Of a stretch of 64,000 bases of DNA, positions 17,300 through 25,116 are shown in pieces (positions within the stretch are counted from its first letter, which is position 1; every line of letters begins with the position of its first letter). Under the pieces are notes generated by a model that ran no database searches, was not told the DNA's origin, and was given only the letters and a program-made list of their open reading frames with translations. Position numbers and translations under genes: made by a program. The DNA is from Paenibacillus pinihumi DSM 23905 = JCM 16419 (GTDB lineage: Bacteria; Bacillota; Bacilli; Paenibacillales; Paenibacillaceae), in the NCBI RefSeq assembly GCF_000422505.1, contig NZ_KE383866.1, positions 311,106 through 375,105 on the forward strand, in the 5' to 3' direction.

Positions 17300-18382
17300 T
17301 CAACTTATACATTTACTGTGGATAACAGCCGTCTGTATTCCTTCAGCAGCAGGATCGAACAGATCTTCCAGCCTGAACAGCTGTTCAATATGATACACGC
17401 CCGGATCACGTGCTGCTCGATACAGGGAAGCTGCTGCCGCAGCCGCAGCTTTGGCCGTCATAGCTGACTCATTGCTGCCATGCAGCAGGCATTCTGCTAT
17501 AACAGGTTTACCGTCAAGAATCCCGCTCGCCTCTACTTTCAGAGCAAAAGCATCTGAGCCGAAGCGCATGCTGCCGAACACCCGGACTGCAGCTGTACGG
17601 ATTGGATTGAATGCCAGCAATCTGGTGATGCCGGCAAGCTTCAGCATATGAAGCAAACCTGTCATCCAGGCAGAATCCAGGCAGAGGCGCGTAGCAACAG
17701 CAGGGATGCCCAATGTGCGAACCAGCACATGCTGATCTGCGAAATTAAAGCGGTATGCTTGTCTTTTACCCCATGGAGCACCCAGTGAAACGGCTCTGCC
17801 ATCCGTGAAACTGCCAACGAGCCTGGATCGTCCGGCTTCCTCTACCGTATAGCTGCCGTCCAAATGATCAATCGTCCATTCAATCGCTGCTTGGCCATGC
17901 GCATCGCCAAGTCCCAGCATGATCGTGATATCGGTTCGGTCGGTCCGGTCCAAAAACTCATATGTGCGGCGCGCCAATAAATTGCTTATCCCGGGAGCAA
18001 GCCCGACGCTCAGCAGCGCGATAGCGCCCCCTGCAACCGCGGCATGGTCAAGCTTCTCGACCCTGGAGAAGAAATCATAGCTCGCAGTCACATCTATATA
18101 GTGAATGCCAAGGCGCAAGCACGCTTCTACGAATGGCGTATCCTGCTGGTCGATGCACATCACGATCAGCTTTACGCCTTTTAATTTGTCCGCATGGATT
18201 GGTTTGCTGATATCCAGTTCCATCGCTCTGACTTTGCCCCTGCTCTGGCGACTAAACTGCTCTGCCCGCTTCTTGTTCCTTCCGGCGGCTATTACTTTGC
18301 CCGGGAACTGCTCTGCCAGCAACAGGCTTAGCTTTTGTCCAACATGCCCGTATCCCCCGACAACTACAATATCCTCTCTCAT
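17300..18382 (-). CDS. Saccharopine dehydrogenase-like NAD(P)-binding protein
   Basis: A 360-residue protein. VVVGGYGHVGQKL at the N-terminus is a Rossmann dinucleotide-binding loop. The next segment fits the saccharopine dehydrogenase NADP-binding domain (VIMCIDQQDTPFVEACLRLGIHYIDVTA), and GLAPGISNLLAR follows it. The start is ATG 18382 with GAGAGGGA upstream; the frame extends to 18403 without a ribosome binding site. It is probably an oxidoreductase of unknown substrate rather than a true lysine-pathway enzyme. A MarR-type operator lies 24 bases upstream of the start, shared with the preceding marR gene. Confidence 0.8.
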   Translation of the reverse strand: MREDIVVVGGYGHVGQKLSLLLAEQFPGKVIAAGRNKKRAEQFSRQSRGKVRAMELDISKPIHADKLKGVKLIVMCIDQQDTPFVEACLRLGIHYIDVTASYDFFSRVEKLDHAAVAGGAIALLSVGLAPGISNLLARRTYEFLDRTDRTDITIMLGLGDAHGQAAIEWTIDHLDGSYTVEEAGRSRLVGSFTDGRAVSLGAPWGKRQAYRFNFADQHVLVRTLGIPAVATRLCLDSAWMTGLLHMLKLAGITRLLAFNPIRTAAVRVFGSMRFGSDAFALKVEASGILDGKPVIAECLLHGSNESAMTAKAAAAAAASLYRAARDPGVYHIEQLFRLEDLFDPAAEGIQTAVIHSKCIS

Positions 18383-18405
18383 CTGAAATTCCCTCTCTTC
18401 CATAA

Positions 18406-18422
18406 AGTATAGTATCTAAACT
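18406..18422. promoter_or_regulatory. MarR operator copy 1 (before the dehydrogenase gene)
   Basis: AGTATAG-TAT-CTAAACT is a 7-3-7 inverted repeat of the form AGTnTAG-TAT-CTAnACT. The same pattern recurs at 18961-18977. Confidence 0.7.
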
Positions 18423-18435
18423 AAAATCCCGAAGT

Positions 18436-18478
18436 AACCGGCTGCCCCAGCACAAAAAATGCTGTCAGGGCAGCCGTC
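18436..18478 (-). terminator. Hairpin after the marR gene
   Basis: CGGCTGCCC/GGGCAGCCG outer stem with an inner AGCA/TGCT stem around an A-rich loop lies directly after the marR stop. There is no good T-tract on the minus strand, so it may be an attenuator or partial terminator. Confidence 0.4.
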
Positions 18479-18495
18479 TGACGATGAACACCGGA

Positions 18496-18954
18496 TTATT
18501 CCCGGTCTAAAAAACGGCTTAGCTTCTCCATGCAAACTTCGAACACCTGAATCTCCTGTTCCGTCAATTGCTCACGCAGCTCTGAGTAGAACTGCCTCTC
18601 TGTCTCCTCATGCGCCCGATATGCAGCAAGACCAAGCTCTGTCAGGGACAGCTCCGTTGCTCGGGAGTCTGCCGGATGCAAAGTCCGCTTCACCAACAAT
18701 TTAGCCTCCAGCCGTGCGATGATTTGAGTGACCGCTCCTTTAGTCACCTGAAGCCTTGCTGCCAGTTCGCTCATCAGTACACTTCGTCCGCATCCGATCG
18801 CTTCGATGGTATGAATTTCACTTGGCGTCAGCAGACCTGCTTCCCCAAACCGCTTGGGCTGCCGCTCCAGCTTGCGAAGCTTCATAATGACTTGTCCCAG
18901 ATAACGGGTTCCTCTTACTTCATCATCCTGATTATTATGTATATTTGTATTCAT
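18496..18954 (-). CDS. MarR family transcriptional regulator
   Basis: A 152-residue winged HTH protein. LTPSEIHTIEAIG, VLMSELAARLQVTKGAVTQIIARLEAK and the basic wing KRTLHPADSRA are the standard MarR core, flanked by dimerisation helices. The start at 18954 has no ribosome binding site and directly follows the operator, so the transcript may be leaderless or start at an internal codon. It probably represses itself and the downstream saccharopine-dehydrogenase-like gene, as both carry the same palindrome. The ligand is unknown. Confidence 0.85.
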   Translation of the reverse strand: MNTNIHNNQDDEVRGTRYLGQVIMKLRKLERQPKRFGEAGLLTPSEIHTIEAIGCGRSVLMSELAARLQVTKGAVTQIIARLEAKLLVKRTLHPADSRATELSLTELGLAAYRAHEETERQFYSELREQLTEQEIQVFEVCMEKLSRFLDRE

Positions 18955-18960
18955 AAACTT

Positions 18961-18977
18961 AGTTTAGTATCTATACT
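18961..18977. promoter_or_regulatory. MarR operator copy 2 (before marR)
   Basis: AGTTTAG-TAT-CTATACT, same 7-3-7 palindrome as at 18406-18422, ends seven bases from the marR start codon. Confidence 0.7.
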
Positions 18978-18998
18978 ATAAAATGTCAAGCCGCCTGA

Positions 18999-19421
18999 TT
19001 AACGAAGGCGGCGGACCTGGAACAATGCCACGATAATAATCACGAATGCTGCCAGTGCCAGCATCGGAATTGTAATAAAGCCAAAGGCATTGAGGTAATC
19101 ACCCGAGCATGGCACCCGCCCGCAGGCTGGGGCCAGATCGCCCAAATGCGTCCCGAGCTTTTGAATCGCGATGTGATAGATCGAGAATAATGCGCCTATA
19201 ATTGCCAAGGGAAGCACATACACATGCATGGAGGTATCCTTGCGGGCATAAGCCATGCCAAGCAGCAGGACAATCGGATACATAAAAATACGCTGGAACC
19301 AGCACAGACTGCAAGGTTCAAATTGCATAACCTCACTGAAATACAAGCTGCCTAAAGTTGCCAGCACAGAGGCTCCCCATGCAACAAACATCCACGATAA
19401 AGCTTTGGGCTGCTGAGCCAA
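18999..19421 (-). CDS. bdbC: Disulfide bond formation protein BdbC (DsbB family)
   Basis: A 140-residue membrane protein with four helices. CSLC in EPCSLCWFQR and the second pair in ACGRVPC are the two redox-active cysteine pairs of DsbB/BdbC. These pass electrons from a periplasmic-side thioredoxin-like partner to the quinone pool. TTG at 19421 is the chosen start, behind GCAGGTGA and giving the normal family length. The frame remains open up to 19607 but adds a non-conserved charged extension. It follows a cytochrome c gene, suggesting an extracytoplasmic thiol/haem maturation group. Confidence 0.85.
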   Translation of the reverse strand: MAQQPKALSWMFVAWGASVLATLGSLYFSEVMQFEPCSLCWFQRIFMYPIVLLLGMAYARKDTSMHVYVLPLAIIGALFSIYHIAIQKLGTHLGDLAPACGRVPCSGDYLNAFGFITIPMLALAAFVIIIVALFQVRRLR

Positions 19422-19622
19422 TTCTTCGTCACCTGCCTTTAATTCAGCTTCCGCTTCAAGCGGTTCTGCTTTAATATTTACGCCATCTGCACCCTGCAAT
19501 CCTGCATGACCAAGCGTTCTTTCATTATATCGTATCCGCCTGACAGCCAAACGACTATTTCGGGCGTATGACTTTATGGCTGAACAGCTGTATGAGGCAG
19601 ACAGCACGACGGCATTTCAATC

Positions 19623-19964
19623 TTACTTTTGCTGGGCAAGCCACTGGGCAAGCGTCTCGATTTCCTCCTGCGTCATCGACTTCTTGAAGGCCGGCATCCC
19701 GCCCTTTCCGTCGCTGATCAGGGCGACCAGCTCACTCTCCGTGAATTTGCTGCCTGCCTGTTGCAGCCCTGGGCCAACGCGTCCCTGTAAATTGACTGCA
19801 TGGCAAGAGAGGCAGCTCTGCTTGTACAGCGCAACAGCCTCCGGATAATCCGCTGCCTGCGAATCAAGCAGGCCCGGTTCCTTGGGAACAGCTGCTCCAC
19901 AGGCGGATAACAGCAGTACAGCAGCAATGGAGGCAAGGGCCATTCCTTTTTTCAGATGGGGCAT
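19623..19964 (-). CDS. Lipoprotein cytochrome c (c-551/CccB type)
   Basis: A 113-residue precursor. A lipobox LLSAC with C22 predicts a lipid anchor on the outer membrane face. CLSCH is the single haem-binding CxxCH, and GGMPAF provides the distal methionine ligand as in Bacillus small cytochromes c. It shuttles electrons to terminal oxidases at the membrane surface. The gene precedes bdbC on the same strand and is divergent from a second cytochrome c gene at 20303. The 200 bases between its stop and the bdbC start are unassigned. Confidence 0.9.
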   Translation of the reverse strand: MPHLKKGMALASIAAVLLLSACGAAVPKEPGLLDSQAADYPEAVALYKQSCLSCHAVNLQGRVGPGLQQAGSKFTESELVALISDGKGGMPAFKKSMTQEEIETLAQWLAQQK

Positions 19965-20164
19965 ATGATCAGCTCCTTAACTTGCAGTATGAAATGGAAG
20001 TATTAGCTTGTTTACAGTATCTTAAGTATCGGCGAAAAAAGTTACATTTACAATTATATTGTGGCTTGTATTTATCATAAGGGAACTAAAATAGGCTTCA
20101 AATGACTATTTGGGGCTATATTTCCCCCTTGATTATGATGAATCTGTGACAGCAAAGACGGTGT

Positions 20165-20250
20165 ATATTCTACTGCCCAAAGGCGATGATAGCCCTTTCG
20201 GGTTATAGAAGGTTCCAGGCAGCAATGCTAGAATTAAGGCCGTATGTATT
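20165..20250 (+). promoter_or_regulatory. Structured leader candidate before a cytochrome c gene
   Basis: The region pairs ACTGCC with GGCAGC around an inner AGCCC-TTTC-GGGTT stem and ends about 50 bases before the ribosome binding site of the cytochrome gene. No known riboswitch class is recognised. The rest of 19965-20302 is AT-rich promoter DNA for the divergent cytochrome genes. Confidence 0.3.
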
Positions 20251-20302
20251 TTTCATGGTACAGAATATGGTTAATAAATTTAAACAAAGGAGGCGAGTTT
20301 AC

Positions 20303-20662
20303 ATGCAAAAATGGATGATGTTCGGCGGATTTATGGCAGCCTGCCTGCTCGGCATATTTCTGTTGACATTCGGATTGCCGGAGAAGACGGCGCCTGAACA
20401 GGAGGAGGCTTTTGTTATTCCTGAACAGCCCTCTGATATTGGATCTGCAGAGGCAATCTACAAAAACAGCTGTCTAGGCTGTCATGGCACTGATATGCAG
20501 GGCAATATGGGACCGGCGCTGAATCAGGTCGGAAGCCATATGACTAAAGAGGAAGTGTACAAGCGGATTTTGAACGGCGGCAATGGAATGCCTGCCTTCA
20601 AGGAGAAGCTGACCAAAGAAGAGATTGCCAATCTGAGCAGTTGGTTTGCGCAAATGAAATAA
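20303..20662 (+). CDS. Membrane-anchored cytochrome c
   Basis: A 119-residue protein. One N-terminal transmembrane anchor (about 6-24) is followed by a short acidic linker and a class I cytochrome domain with CLGCH (haem attachment) and GNGMPAF (methionine ligand). The start ATG at 20303 has AAAGGAGG nine bases upstream; the longer open frame from 20186 is not supported. It is similar in the haem domain to the divergent lipoprotein cytochrome, probably an anchored paralogue (CccA-like) feeding a cytochrome oxidase. Confidence 0.9.
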   Translation: MQKWMMFGGFMAACLLGIFLLTFGLPEKTAPEQEEAFVIPEQPSDIGSAEAIYKNSCLGCHGTDMQGNMGPALNQVGSHMTKEEVYKRILNGGNGMPAFKEKLTKEEIANLSSWFAQMK

Positions 20663-20689
20663 CACCAGATCATAGCACTTGATGATGAA

Positions 20690-20776
20690 CAAAAAGCCTG
20701 TCCTCAGTCATGTGAAACGGGATGTCTTCCATACTGGAAGAATACACTCCGCCTCACATGCAAGGACAGGCTCTTT
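20690..20776. terminator. Extended three-tier hairpin after the cytochrome gene
   Basis: AAGCCTGTCCT/AGGACAGGCT, CATGTGA/TCACATG and TCTTCCA/TGGAAGA nest in order. On the plus strand the 3' arm runs into CTCTTT, and on the minus strand TTTTT follows, so it could terminate both converging genes. Confidence 0.65.
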
Positions 20777-20961
20777 CACGATATATCCGATGACACCCGG
20801 CCGTGAGCAGGTAACCTGGACACTGCCTGGCGCAGTCCCCCTACCTTCGGATGAGGCTTGCATTGAAGACTCCGATCCATTCCGGTAGGGGCATCTTGCA
20901 TCGTCGCGGGACAGACACTATGAACGTCTAATGAAAGTGAAATCACTCTCCAGAGCACCCG

Positions 20962-21645
20962 TTAGACGATGTCTTGCCTGCGGAACATCCAGATCCCGCC
21001 GAGCAAAATCAGGAAGGTGAACCCCAGCGCCTCTGCCCACCCCAATGAATGTCCCCAGCCCGGAAGCATCCATGTCAGAGCCGGCAGTATCGCTCCAACT
21101 GCTGCGGACAACCACAACTTGCGGCTTAACACTGCTGTGACAAGAGCAAGAGCACTAGAGAGCAGCAGCCGCGGAAGATATTCACCGCCAAGCATTCCAA
21201 GTATCTGCAGGATCATCTCCGCTGACATTCCGGTATCGGACAACAGTGTGTCTGCCAACAGTGCCACAGCAGCCAACAAGAGGAGCAGCACCACAAGAAC
21301 AATGGCGACGACGGTATATTTGGAAAGAAGTACGGCAGCCCTCCCTGCCGGGCGTGCTAACAATTGTGCTGCAGTACCATATTTAAATTCCGACAGCACG
21401 ACGTTCGCTCCCAGCCAAATGGAATACACCAGAACAGGCAAAAAGAGCAGAACCAGCGCAGCAGAAGCAAAGTTTAGCGCACTCTCCCCTTTTGTGGAGG
21501 CAATTAGTCTCAGCAACTCGGGATTAACATGGCGGATGAATGCCAGTAGCAAAATCAGGCCGGACAGAACAGCCCCAGACAGCACATGCTGCCTGTTCGC
21601 AGCGACTTTAAAGAGCTCGTTATGCAGGAGCCGGAAGAAAATCAT
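20962..21645 (-). CDS. ABC transporter permease subunit (ABC-2 type)
   Basis: A 227-residue protein with about six membrane helices arranged like the membrane subunits of ABC-2 exporters. The N-terminus is FFRLLHNELFKVAANRQHV, followed by helices around 20-40, 60-85, 105-130 and the C-terminal region. Its ATG overlaps the stop of the ATPase gene as ATGA, so the two are translationally coupled and surely partners. The substrate is unknown; small exporters of this kind often handle antimicrobial peptides or lipids. Confidence 0.8.
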   Translation of the reverse strand: MIFFRLLHNELFKVAANRQHVLSGAVLSGLILLLAFIRHVNPELLRLIASTKGESALNFASAALVLLFLPVLVYSIWLGANVVLSEFKYGTAAQLLARPAGRAAVLLSKYTVVAIVLVVLLLLLAAVALLADTLLSDTGMSAEMILQILGMLGGEYLPRLLLSSALALVTAVLSRKLWLSAAVGAILPALTWMLPGWGHSLGWAEALGFTFLILLGGIWMFRRQDIV

Positions 21646-22556
21646 CCGTGCACGCCTTCGTTCAAATGTCCATAGATCTCTTCAAGCGCACCAGCCTCCT
21701 GCCTGATCTGGAGAATACCGACCTGATGTCTTGTTAAGGTGCTCATCAACTCCGGCAACTGCTCCTTATCAGCCTCAATCGTTACCACGCTGTGGTCAAG
21801 GGAAATAAACCCGGAATGATACAGCAACGAAGCTGCCTTGGCCGGATCACTCACCTCAAAGGAGGTGACTACTTTCTGTCTGCCGCTGGCTCTACGGGCT
21901 GCCGGCTGCTCGGCTGCAATACAGCCACCCGCGATGAAGCCTGACCGGTCACATCGCTGATCCAGTCCGGAGTCCAGCCCGCCTGTCAGGACGACTGCAA
22001 GCTGCTCGCGGCGTGACAGACTGCAGATCTCATGATAGATGATCTCGGCACTCTCCCCTTTAAGTCCCAGTAAAGGATCATCTATAATCAAAACAGACGG
22101 GCGGTGCAGCAACGCCTGTGCAATTGCAAGCCGTCGGCGCTGTTCTGCCGTATAGCTGCTGATTTTGCGATGCATGACAGCTTCAAGCCCGAACAAGCTG
22201 AGCAGCTCGTGTATCCGCTCACCACAACCTGCACCCGTCATTCTTCCATATTGCTTCATCGCCTGGATTCCGCTCATAAAGGGATAAAACCCGTCTCCCC
22301 CAAGGACAACCCCCAGTCCGGACAGCGCCTTGCTCCGGTCTGTGATCACACTGTGACCCCCAATAAGAACATCTCCCGAGGTGATTGATGCAAGTCCCGT
22401 AATCATTCGGACCATTGTAGTTTTACCGGCTCCTTCCGGTCCAAGCAGGCCATAGATCTCTCCCGGCCGGACGGCCAGCGAAATATTATTAATCAGCTCC
22501 TTCCCCCGCATCGTCTTCGATACATTGCGCAGTTGAAGCGCATCCTCACTTCGCAT
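21642..22556 (-). CDS. ABC transporter ATPase subunit with degenerate motifs
   Basis: A 304-residue ATPase. The start is ATG 22556, eight bases after GAGGAG; the open frame reaches 22637. Walker A GPEGAGKTT is intact. The signature region reads SSYTAEQRRRLAIAQ, lacking the usual SGG. Walker B reads LIIDDPLLGL, with Asp where the catalytic Glu is expected, and the switch region is LTGGLDS with no histidine. A C-terminal extension (from about 225) resembles the DUF4162-like tail of ABC-2 ATPases. Activity may be weak or altered. It pairs with the downstream permease. Confidence 0.8.
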   Translation of the reverse strand: MRSEDALQLRNVSKTMRGKELINNISLAVRPGEIYGLLGPEGAGKTTMVRMITGLASITSGDVLIGGHSVITDRSKALSGLGVVLGGDGFYPFMSGIQAMKQYGRMTGAGCGERIHELLSLFGLEAVMHRKISSYTAEQRRRLAIAQALLHRPSVLIIDDPLLGLKGESAEIIYHEICSLSRREQLAVVLTGGLDSGLDQRCDRSGFIAGGCIAAEQPAARRASGRQKVVTSFEVSDPAKAASLLYHSGFISLDHSVVTIEADKEQLPELMSTLTRHQVGILQIRQEAGALEEIYGHLNEGVHG

Positions 22557-22713
22557 CCTGCAAGCTCCTCTCAGCCAGAATAATGATGCTCTAATTTCGT
22601 TTATGTATAATCTTTTGAGCTGTATATGTATGAACATGATTACTATTAGCAGGGCAGCAAATAATCTATATAGAGCCTTTTATCCCTGTTTACATCATAA
22701 AACGGAATCGGAT

Positions 22714-22762
22714 AAAAAAAATCCGGCCCCGGTCCAGTCGTCATGCTGGACCTAAGCCGGGG
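22714..22762 (-). terminator. Terminator-like hairpin close after a minus-strand promoter
   Basis: GCCGG/CCGGC and GGTCCAG/CTGGACC stems are followed on the minus strand by eight T. It lies about 10-55 bases after a predicted start and 160 bases before the ABC ATPase gene, so it would act as an attenuator or end a very short RNA. Confidence 0.55.
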
Positions 22763-22771
22763 AAAACCTAT

Positions 22772-22799
22772 CTAATATCGATATGTCCCGATATGTCAA
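22772..22799 (-). promoter_or_regulatory. Minus-strand sigma-A promoter for the ABC operon leader
   Basis: TTGACA (22794-22799) and TATTAG (22772-22777) are 16 bases apart. Two direct copies of GATATGTC, ten bases apart on the plus strand (22780-22797), overlap the spacer and -35 and could be a regulator site. Confidence 0.55.
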
Positions 22800-22801
22800 T
22801 A

Positions 22802-22830
22802 TTGACTCTCCTATGGTGAACGCGTATGAT
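22802..22830 (+). promoter_or_regulatory. Sigma-A promoter of the monooxygenase-arsR operon
   Basis: TTGACT (22802-22807) and TATGAT (22825-22830) are separated by exactly 17 bases. It is back to back with the minus-strand promoter, and both may be controlled through the GATATGTC repeats. Confidence 0.7.
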
Positions 22831-22882
22831 GGGGATACTTCACCATTCAACCCATTACTTGATTATAAAGGAGCTATCCGAT

Positions 22883-23923
22883 ATGACTGAACCGTCCCAT
22901 TCCGATTCATCCAAGCGTTCGCTTGGCGATATACCGCTATCTGTTCTTGATCTGGCCTCCATCCGCCAAGGAGGCAATGCCTCCGAAGCCTTCCGCAACA
23001 GTATGGAGCTTGCACGAAAAGTCGACGAATGGGGCTTCAACCGTTATTGGCTTGCAGAGCATCATTCCATCCCTGGTGTCGCCAGCTCGGCAACATCCGT
23101 GCTGATCGGCCATATTGCCTCCGGCACAAGCCGCATCCGCGTTGGCTCCGGCGGCATTATGCTGCCTAACCATGCGCCGCTGGTCATTGCAGAGCAATTC
23201 GGCACGCTTGAGTCGCTCTACCCCGGCCGTATTGACCTGGGCCTCGGACGGGCCCCGGGCTCTGATCAGAAGACTGCCCGTGCGCTGCGCCGGGATGTCA
23301 ATGCCGGACGCGATTTCCCTGAGCTGCTGGCCGAGCTGAGAGACTACTTCCAGCCGGATCCGGATGATCATTCCCGCGTCAGGGCAGTTCCGGGTGAAGG
23401 TCTATCCATTCCGGTCTGGCTGCTTGGCTCCAGCGATTTCAGCGCGCGGCTTGCCGGTCAGCTTGGATTGCCGTTCGCATTTGCAGGGCAGTTCGCGCCA
23501 ACCTATATGCTCCCTGCCCTGTCACTGTACCGCCAGAGCTTCCGTCCATCTGCAATGCTGGACAAGCCTCATGCCATGGTAGGCGTCAATGTGTTTGCTG
23601 CAGGTACAGACGAACAGGCCGAGCGTCTTGCCACCACTCTGTACCAGAGATTTCTGGCGCTCATTCGCAACAAGCCGACTCTGACACTGCCGCCTGTGGA
23701 CAGCATGGACGGACTCTGGACACCACAAGAGAAGTACACCGTGGAATCCCAGCTCAGTACAGCCATTATCGGGTCTCCTGCCAAAGTAAAAGCCAAGCTG
23801 GAAAGATTCCTTGAGATGACGGAAGCGGACGAGCTGATGATTGTGAGCGATGCCTACGATCAGAAGGACCGAATTCATTCTTACGAAATCGTCAAAAACA
23901 TTTGGCGGGGCGAGATCAAGTAG
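22883..23923 (+). CDS. LLM class flavin-dependent oxidoreductase (bacterial luciferase-like)
   Basis: A 346-residue TIM-barrel flavoprotein. [14 protein letters not shown] at the N-terminus, [16 protein letters not shown], and the FMN-site segment [21 protein letters not shown] are hallmarks of the alkanal monooxygenase-like MsnO8 group. ATG 22883 follows AAAGGAG; an open frame from 22826 starts inside the promoter. It would oxidise an unknown substrate with reduced flavin and oxygen. It is followed after six bases by an arsR gene, which suggests redox or metal/metalloid-linked control of the pair. Confidence 0.9.
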   Translation: MTEPSHSDSSKRSLGDIPLSVLDLASIRQGGNASEAFRNSMELARKVDEWGFNRYWLAEHHSIPGVASSATSVLIGHIASGTSRIRVGSGGIMLPNHAPLVIAEQFGTLESLYPGRIDLGLGRAPGSDQKTARALRRDVNAGRDFPELLAELRDYFQPDPDDHSRVRAVPGEGLSIPVWLLGSSDFSARLAGQLGLPFAFAGQFAPTYMLPALSLYRQSFRPSAMLDKPHAMVGVNVFAAGTDEQAERLATTLYQRFLALIRNKPTLTLPPVDSMDGLWTPQEKYTVESQLSTAIIGSPAKVKAKLERFLEMTEADELMIVSDAYDQKDRIHSYEIVKNIWRGEIK

Positions 23924-23929
23924 ATTATA

Positions 23930-24241
23930 ATGGAGCACATGAACCCTATTGACATTTTCAAAGCGCTATCGAATGAAACCAGATTGCAAATTTTAATTTG
24001 GCTGAAGGAGCCTGAGGTGCACTTTGGCACCCAGACGAGCGCCGATTGCAAAGATGTCGGGGTTTGTGTGAGCCTGTTCCATCAAAGACTGCAGCTCACT
24101 CAGTCCACGGTATCCGAGTATTTGGCGATCTTGCAGCGGGCGGGGCTGGTTACAGCGACCCGGATCGGCAAATGGACCTATTACAAGCGGAATGAGGACA
24201 TGCTGCGGAAGGTCGCGCACTATCTGGAGGATGAGTTGTAA
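23930..24241 (+). CDS. ArsR/SmtB family regulator
   Basis: A 103-residue winged HTH protein. IDIFKALSNETRLQILIWL is the ArsR N-terminal helix, LTQSTVSEYLAILQRAGLV the recognition helix, and RIGKWTYYKRNED the wing. Two cysteines in SADCKDVGVCVS lie in the loop before the recognition helix and may act as metal or redox sensor, although the classic ELCVCDL motif is missing. The start may be ATG 23930 or 23939. Co-transcribed with the luciferase-like gene, it is probably an autoregulator of that operon. Confidence 0.85.
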   Translation: MEHMNPIDIFKALSNETRLQILIWLKEPEVHFGTQTSADCKDVGVCVSLFHQRLQLTQSTVSEYLAILQRAGLVTATRIGKWTYYKRNEDMLRKVAHYLEDEL

Positions 24242-24244
24242 CGA

Positions 24245-24275
24245 AAGCCCTGCGGTTTAATGCAGCGGCTTTTTG
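24245..24275 (+). terminator. Intrinsic terminator after arsR
   Basis: AGCC-TGC and GCA-GGCT pair with one bulge and are followed by TTTTT. Confidence 0.7.
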
Positions 24276-24313
24276 TAACCTGCTTCAGCTACGGACGCTC
24301 CCTGCTTGCAGCA

Positions 24314-24359
24314 TAAAGCGGCTCCGGCATGCATCAGGCATGCCGGAGCCGCTTTATTT
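24314..24359. terminator. Perfect bidirectional terminator hairpin
   Basis: TAAAGCGGCTCCGGCATGC pairs fully with its inverted copy across a five-base loop. It ends the rpmG operon on the minus strand and backs up the arsR terminator on the plus strand. Confidence 0.85.
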
Positions 24360-24445
24360 AGGTTATAACGATAAATCCGGCACAACGATGCCCAAGCATT
24401 GCCGGGAATGCCCGGGTCGATGCCTGTACTCTAAACTTGGGCATC

Positions 24446-24595
24446 TTAACGTGTCTCCCGGTGAATCGTATATCGTTTCAAACGCGGACTGTACTTTTTC
24501 ACCTCCAGCCGCTCCGGGTGATTCCGCTTGTTTTTGCTGGTTGTATAGTTGCGGTCACCTGTCTCTGTACATGCCAAGGTTACGATAACTCTCAT
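24446..24595 (-). CDS. rpmG: Ribosomal protein L33, zinc-free (C-minus) form
   Basis: A 49-residue protein beginning [17 protein letters not shown] and ending RYTIHRETR, clearly bacterial L33. The zinc-binding form has two CxxC pairs; here the positions read ACTETG and YSPR, so only one cysteine remains and zinc cannot be bound in the usual way. Such C-minus paralogues replace the zinc form under zinc starvation and are usually Zur-controlled. ATG 24595 follows GGAAGGAGG. It is 18 bases behind an unknown gene and shares that gene's promoter, which contains a Zur-type site. Confidence 0.92.
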   Translation of the reverse strand: MRVIVTLACTETGDRNYTTSKNKRNHPERLEVKKYSPRLKRYTIHRETR

Positions 24596-24613
24596 GTTGC
24601 CCACCTCCTTCCG

Positions 24614-25081
24614 TCATCTGTTGCCGGAAAACTCCCGGGCTGCCTGCTCTATAAGCAGGCAAAAGGAACGATTATGGCCAATCAGAAAAGAAGAGAGGTC
24701 ATAACGGCGGCGCTCCGGCTCATAGGCAACAAGCAGGCGGTGCCGCATCCTGTTCATTGCCTGGCGGACAAAGGCCTCAGACCGTTCTGTGGCCGTCAGG
24801 GTAACATACGCATACAAAGAATGATCCAACGGCTCGTCCAGCATACTGACCCCTGCACAGGAGAACTCGGTCGCTGCCCCTGCCTCGTTTATCAGCTTTA
24901 GCGCGGAATGAAGCTCAACATCCACCGGCACTCCTGCAAGAAGCTTTGTCCCCTTCGGCTGGCGTGTCTCCTTCTTGCGGGATATCCACTCTGTAAGCTC
25001 AGCCCGCCTCCGGGCCCAATGCTGAGACTCGTGGCTGCTCAAGATGATCTCCCCTGCTTGCTCAAGTCCAACAGCCGCCAT
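24614..25081 (-). CDS. Unknown protein in a Zur-type operon with rpmG
   Basis: A 155-residue cytoplasmic protein that I do not recognise. The N-terminal half is helical and charged (RRRAELTEWISRKKETRQ). The middle has LKLINEAGAATEFSCAGVS, a helix ending in an FSCxG turn reminiscent of small alpha/beta folds that detect or bind ligands through Cys. The rest is alternating strand and helix (SLYAYVTLTATER, NRMRHRLLVAYEPERRR). ATG 25081 is preceded by GGAGGAGGGG. It is the first gene after the Zur-type promoter, so a role in coping with zinc scarcity is inferred. Confidence 0.7.
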   Translation of the reverse strand: MAAVGLEQAGEIILSSHESQHWARRRAELTEWISRKKETRQPKGTKLLAGVPVDVELHSALKLINEAGAATEFSCAGVSMLDEPLDHSLYAYVTLTATERSEAFVRQAMNRMRHRLLVAYEPERRRYDLSSFLIGHNRSFCLLIEQAAREFSGNR

Positions 25082-25116
25082 GTTCCCCTCCTCCTTCATA
25101 TCAGGTTTGTAAATTT

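Noticed and set aside
19422-19607. N-terminal extension of the BdbC frame
   Set aside because: It is charged and unlike the family, and a TTG with a good ribosome binding site gives the normal BdbC length.
22557-22637. N-terminal extension of the ABC ATPase frame
   Set aside because: GAGGAG lies just before ATG 22556, and the extension lacks a start signal.
24358-24444. 28-codon frame after rpmG whose start, MPKFRVQASTR, faintly recalls ribosomal protein S14
   Set aside because: No zinc-finger or C-terminal S14 residues follow, and it has no ribosome binding site of its own. A chance match or a very decayed rpsN cannot be told apart.
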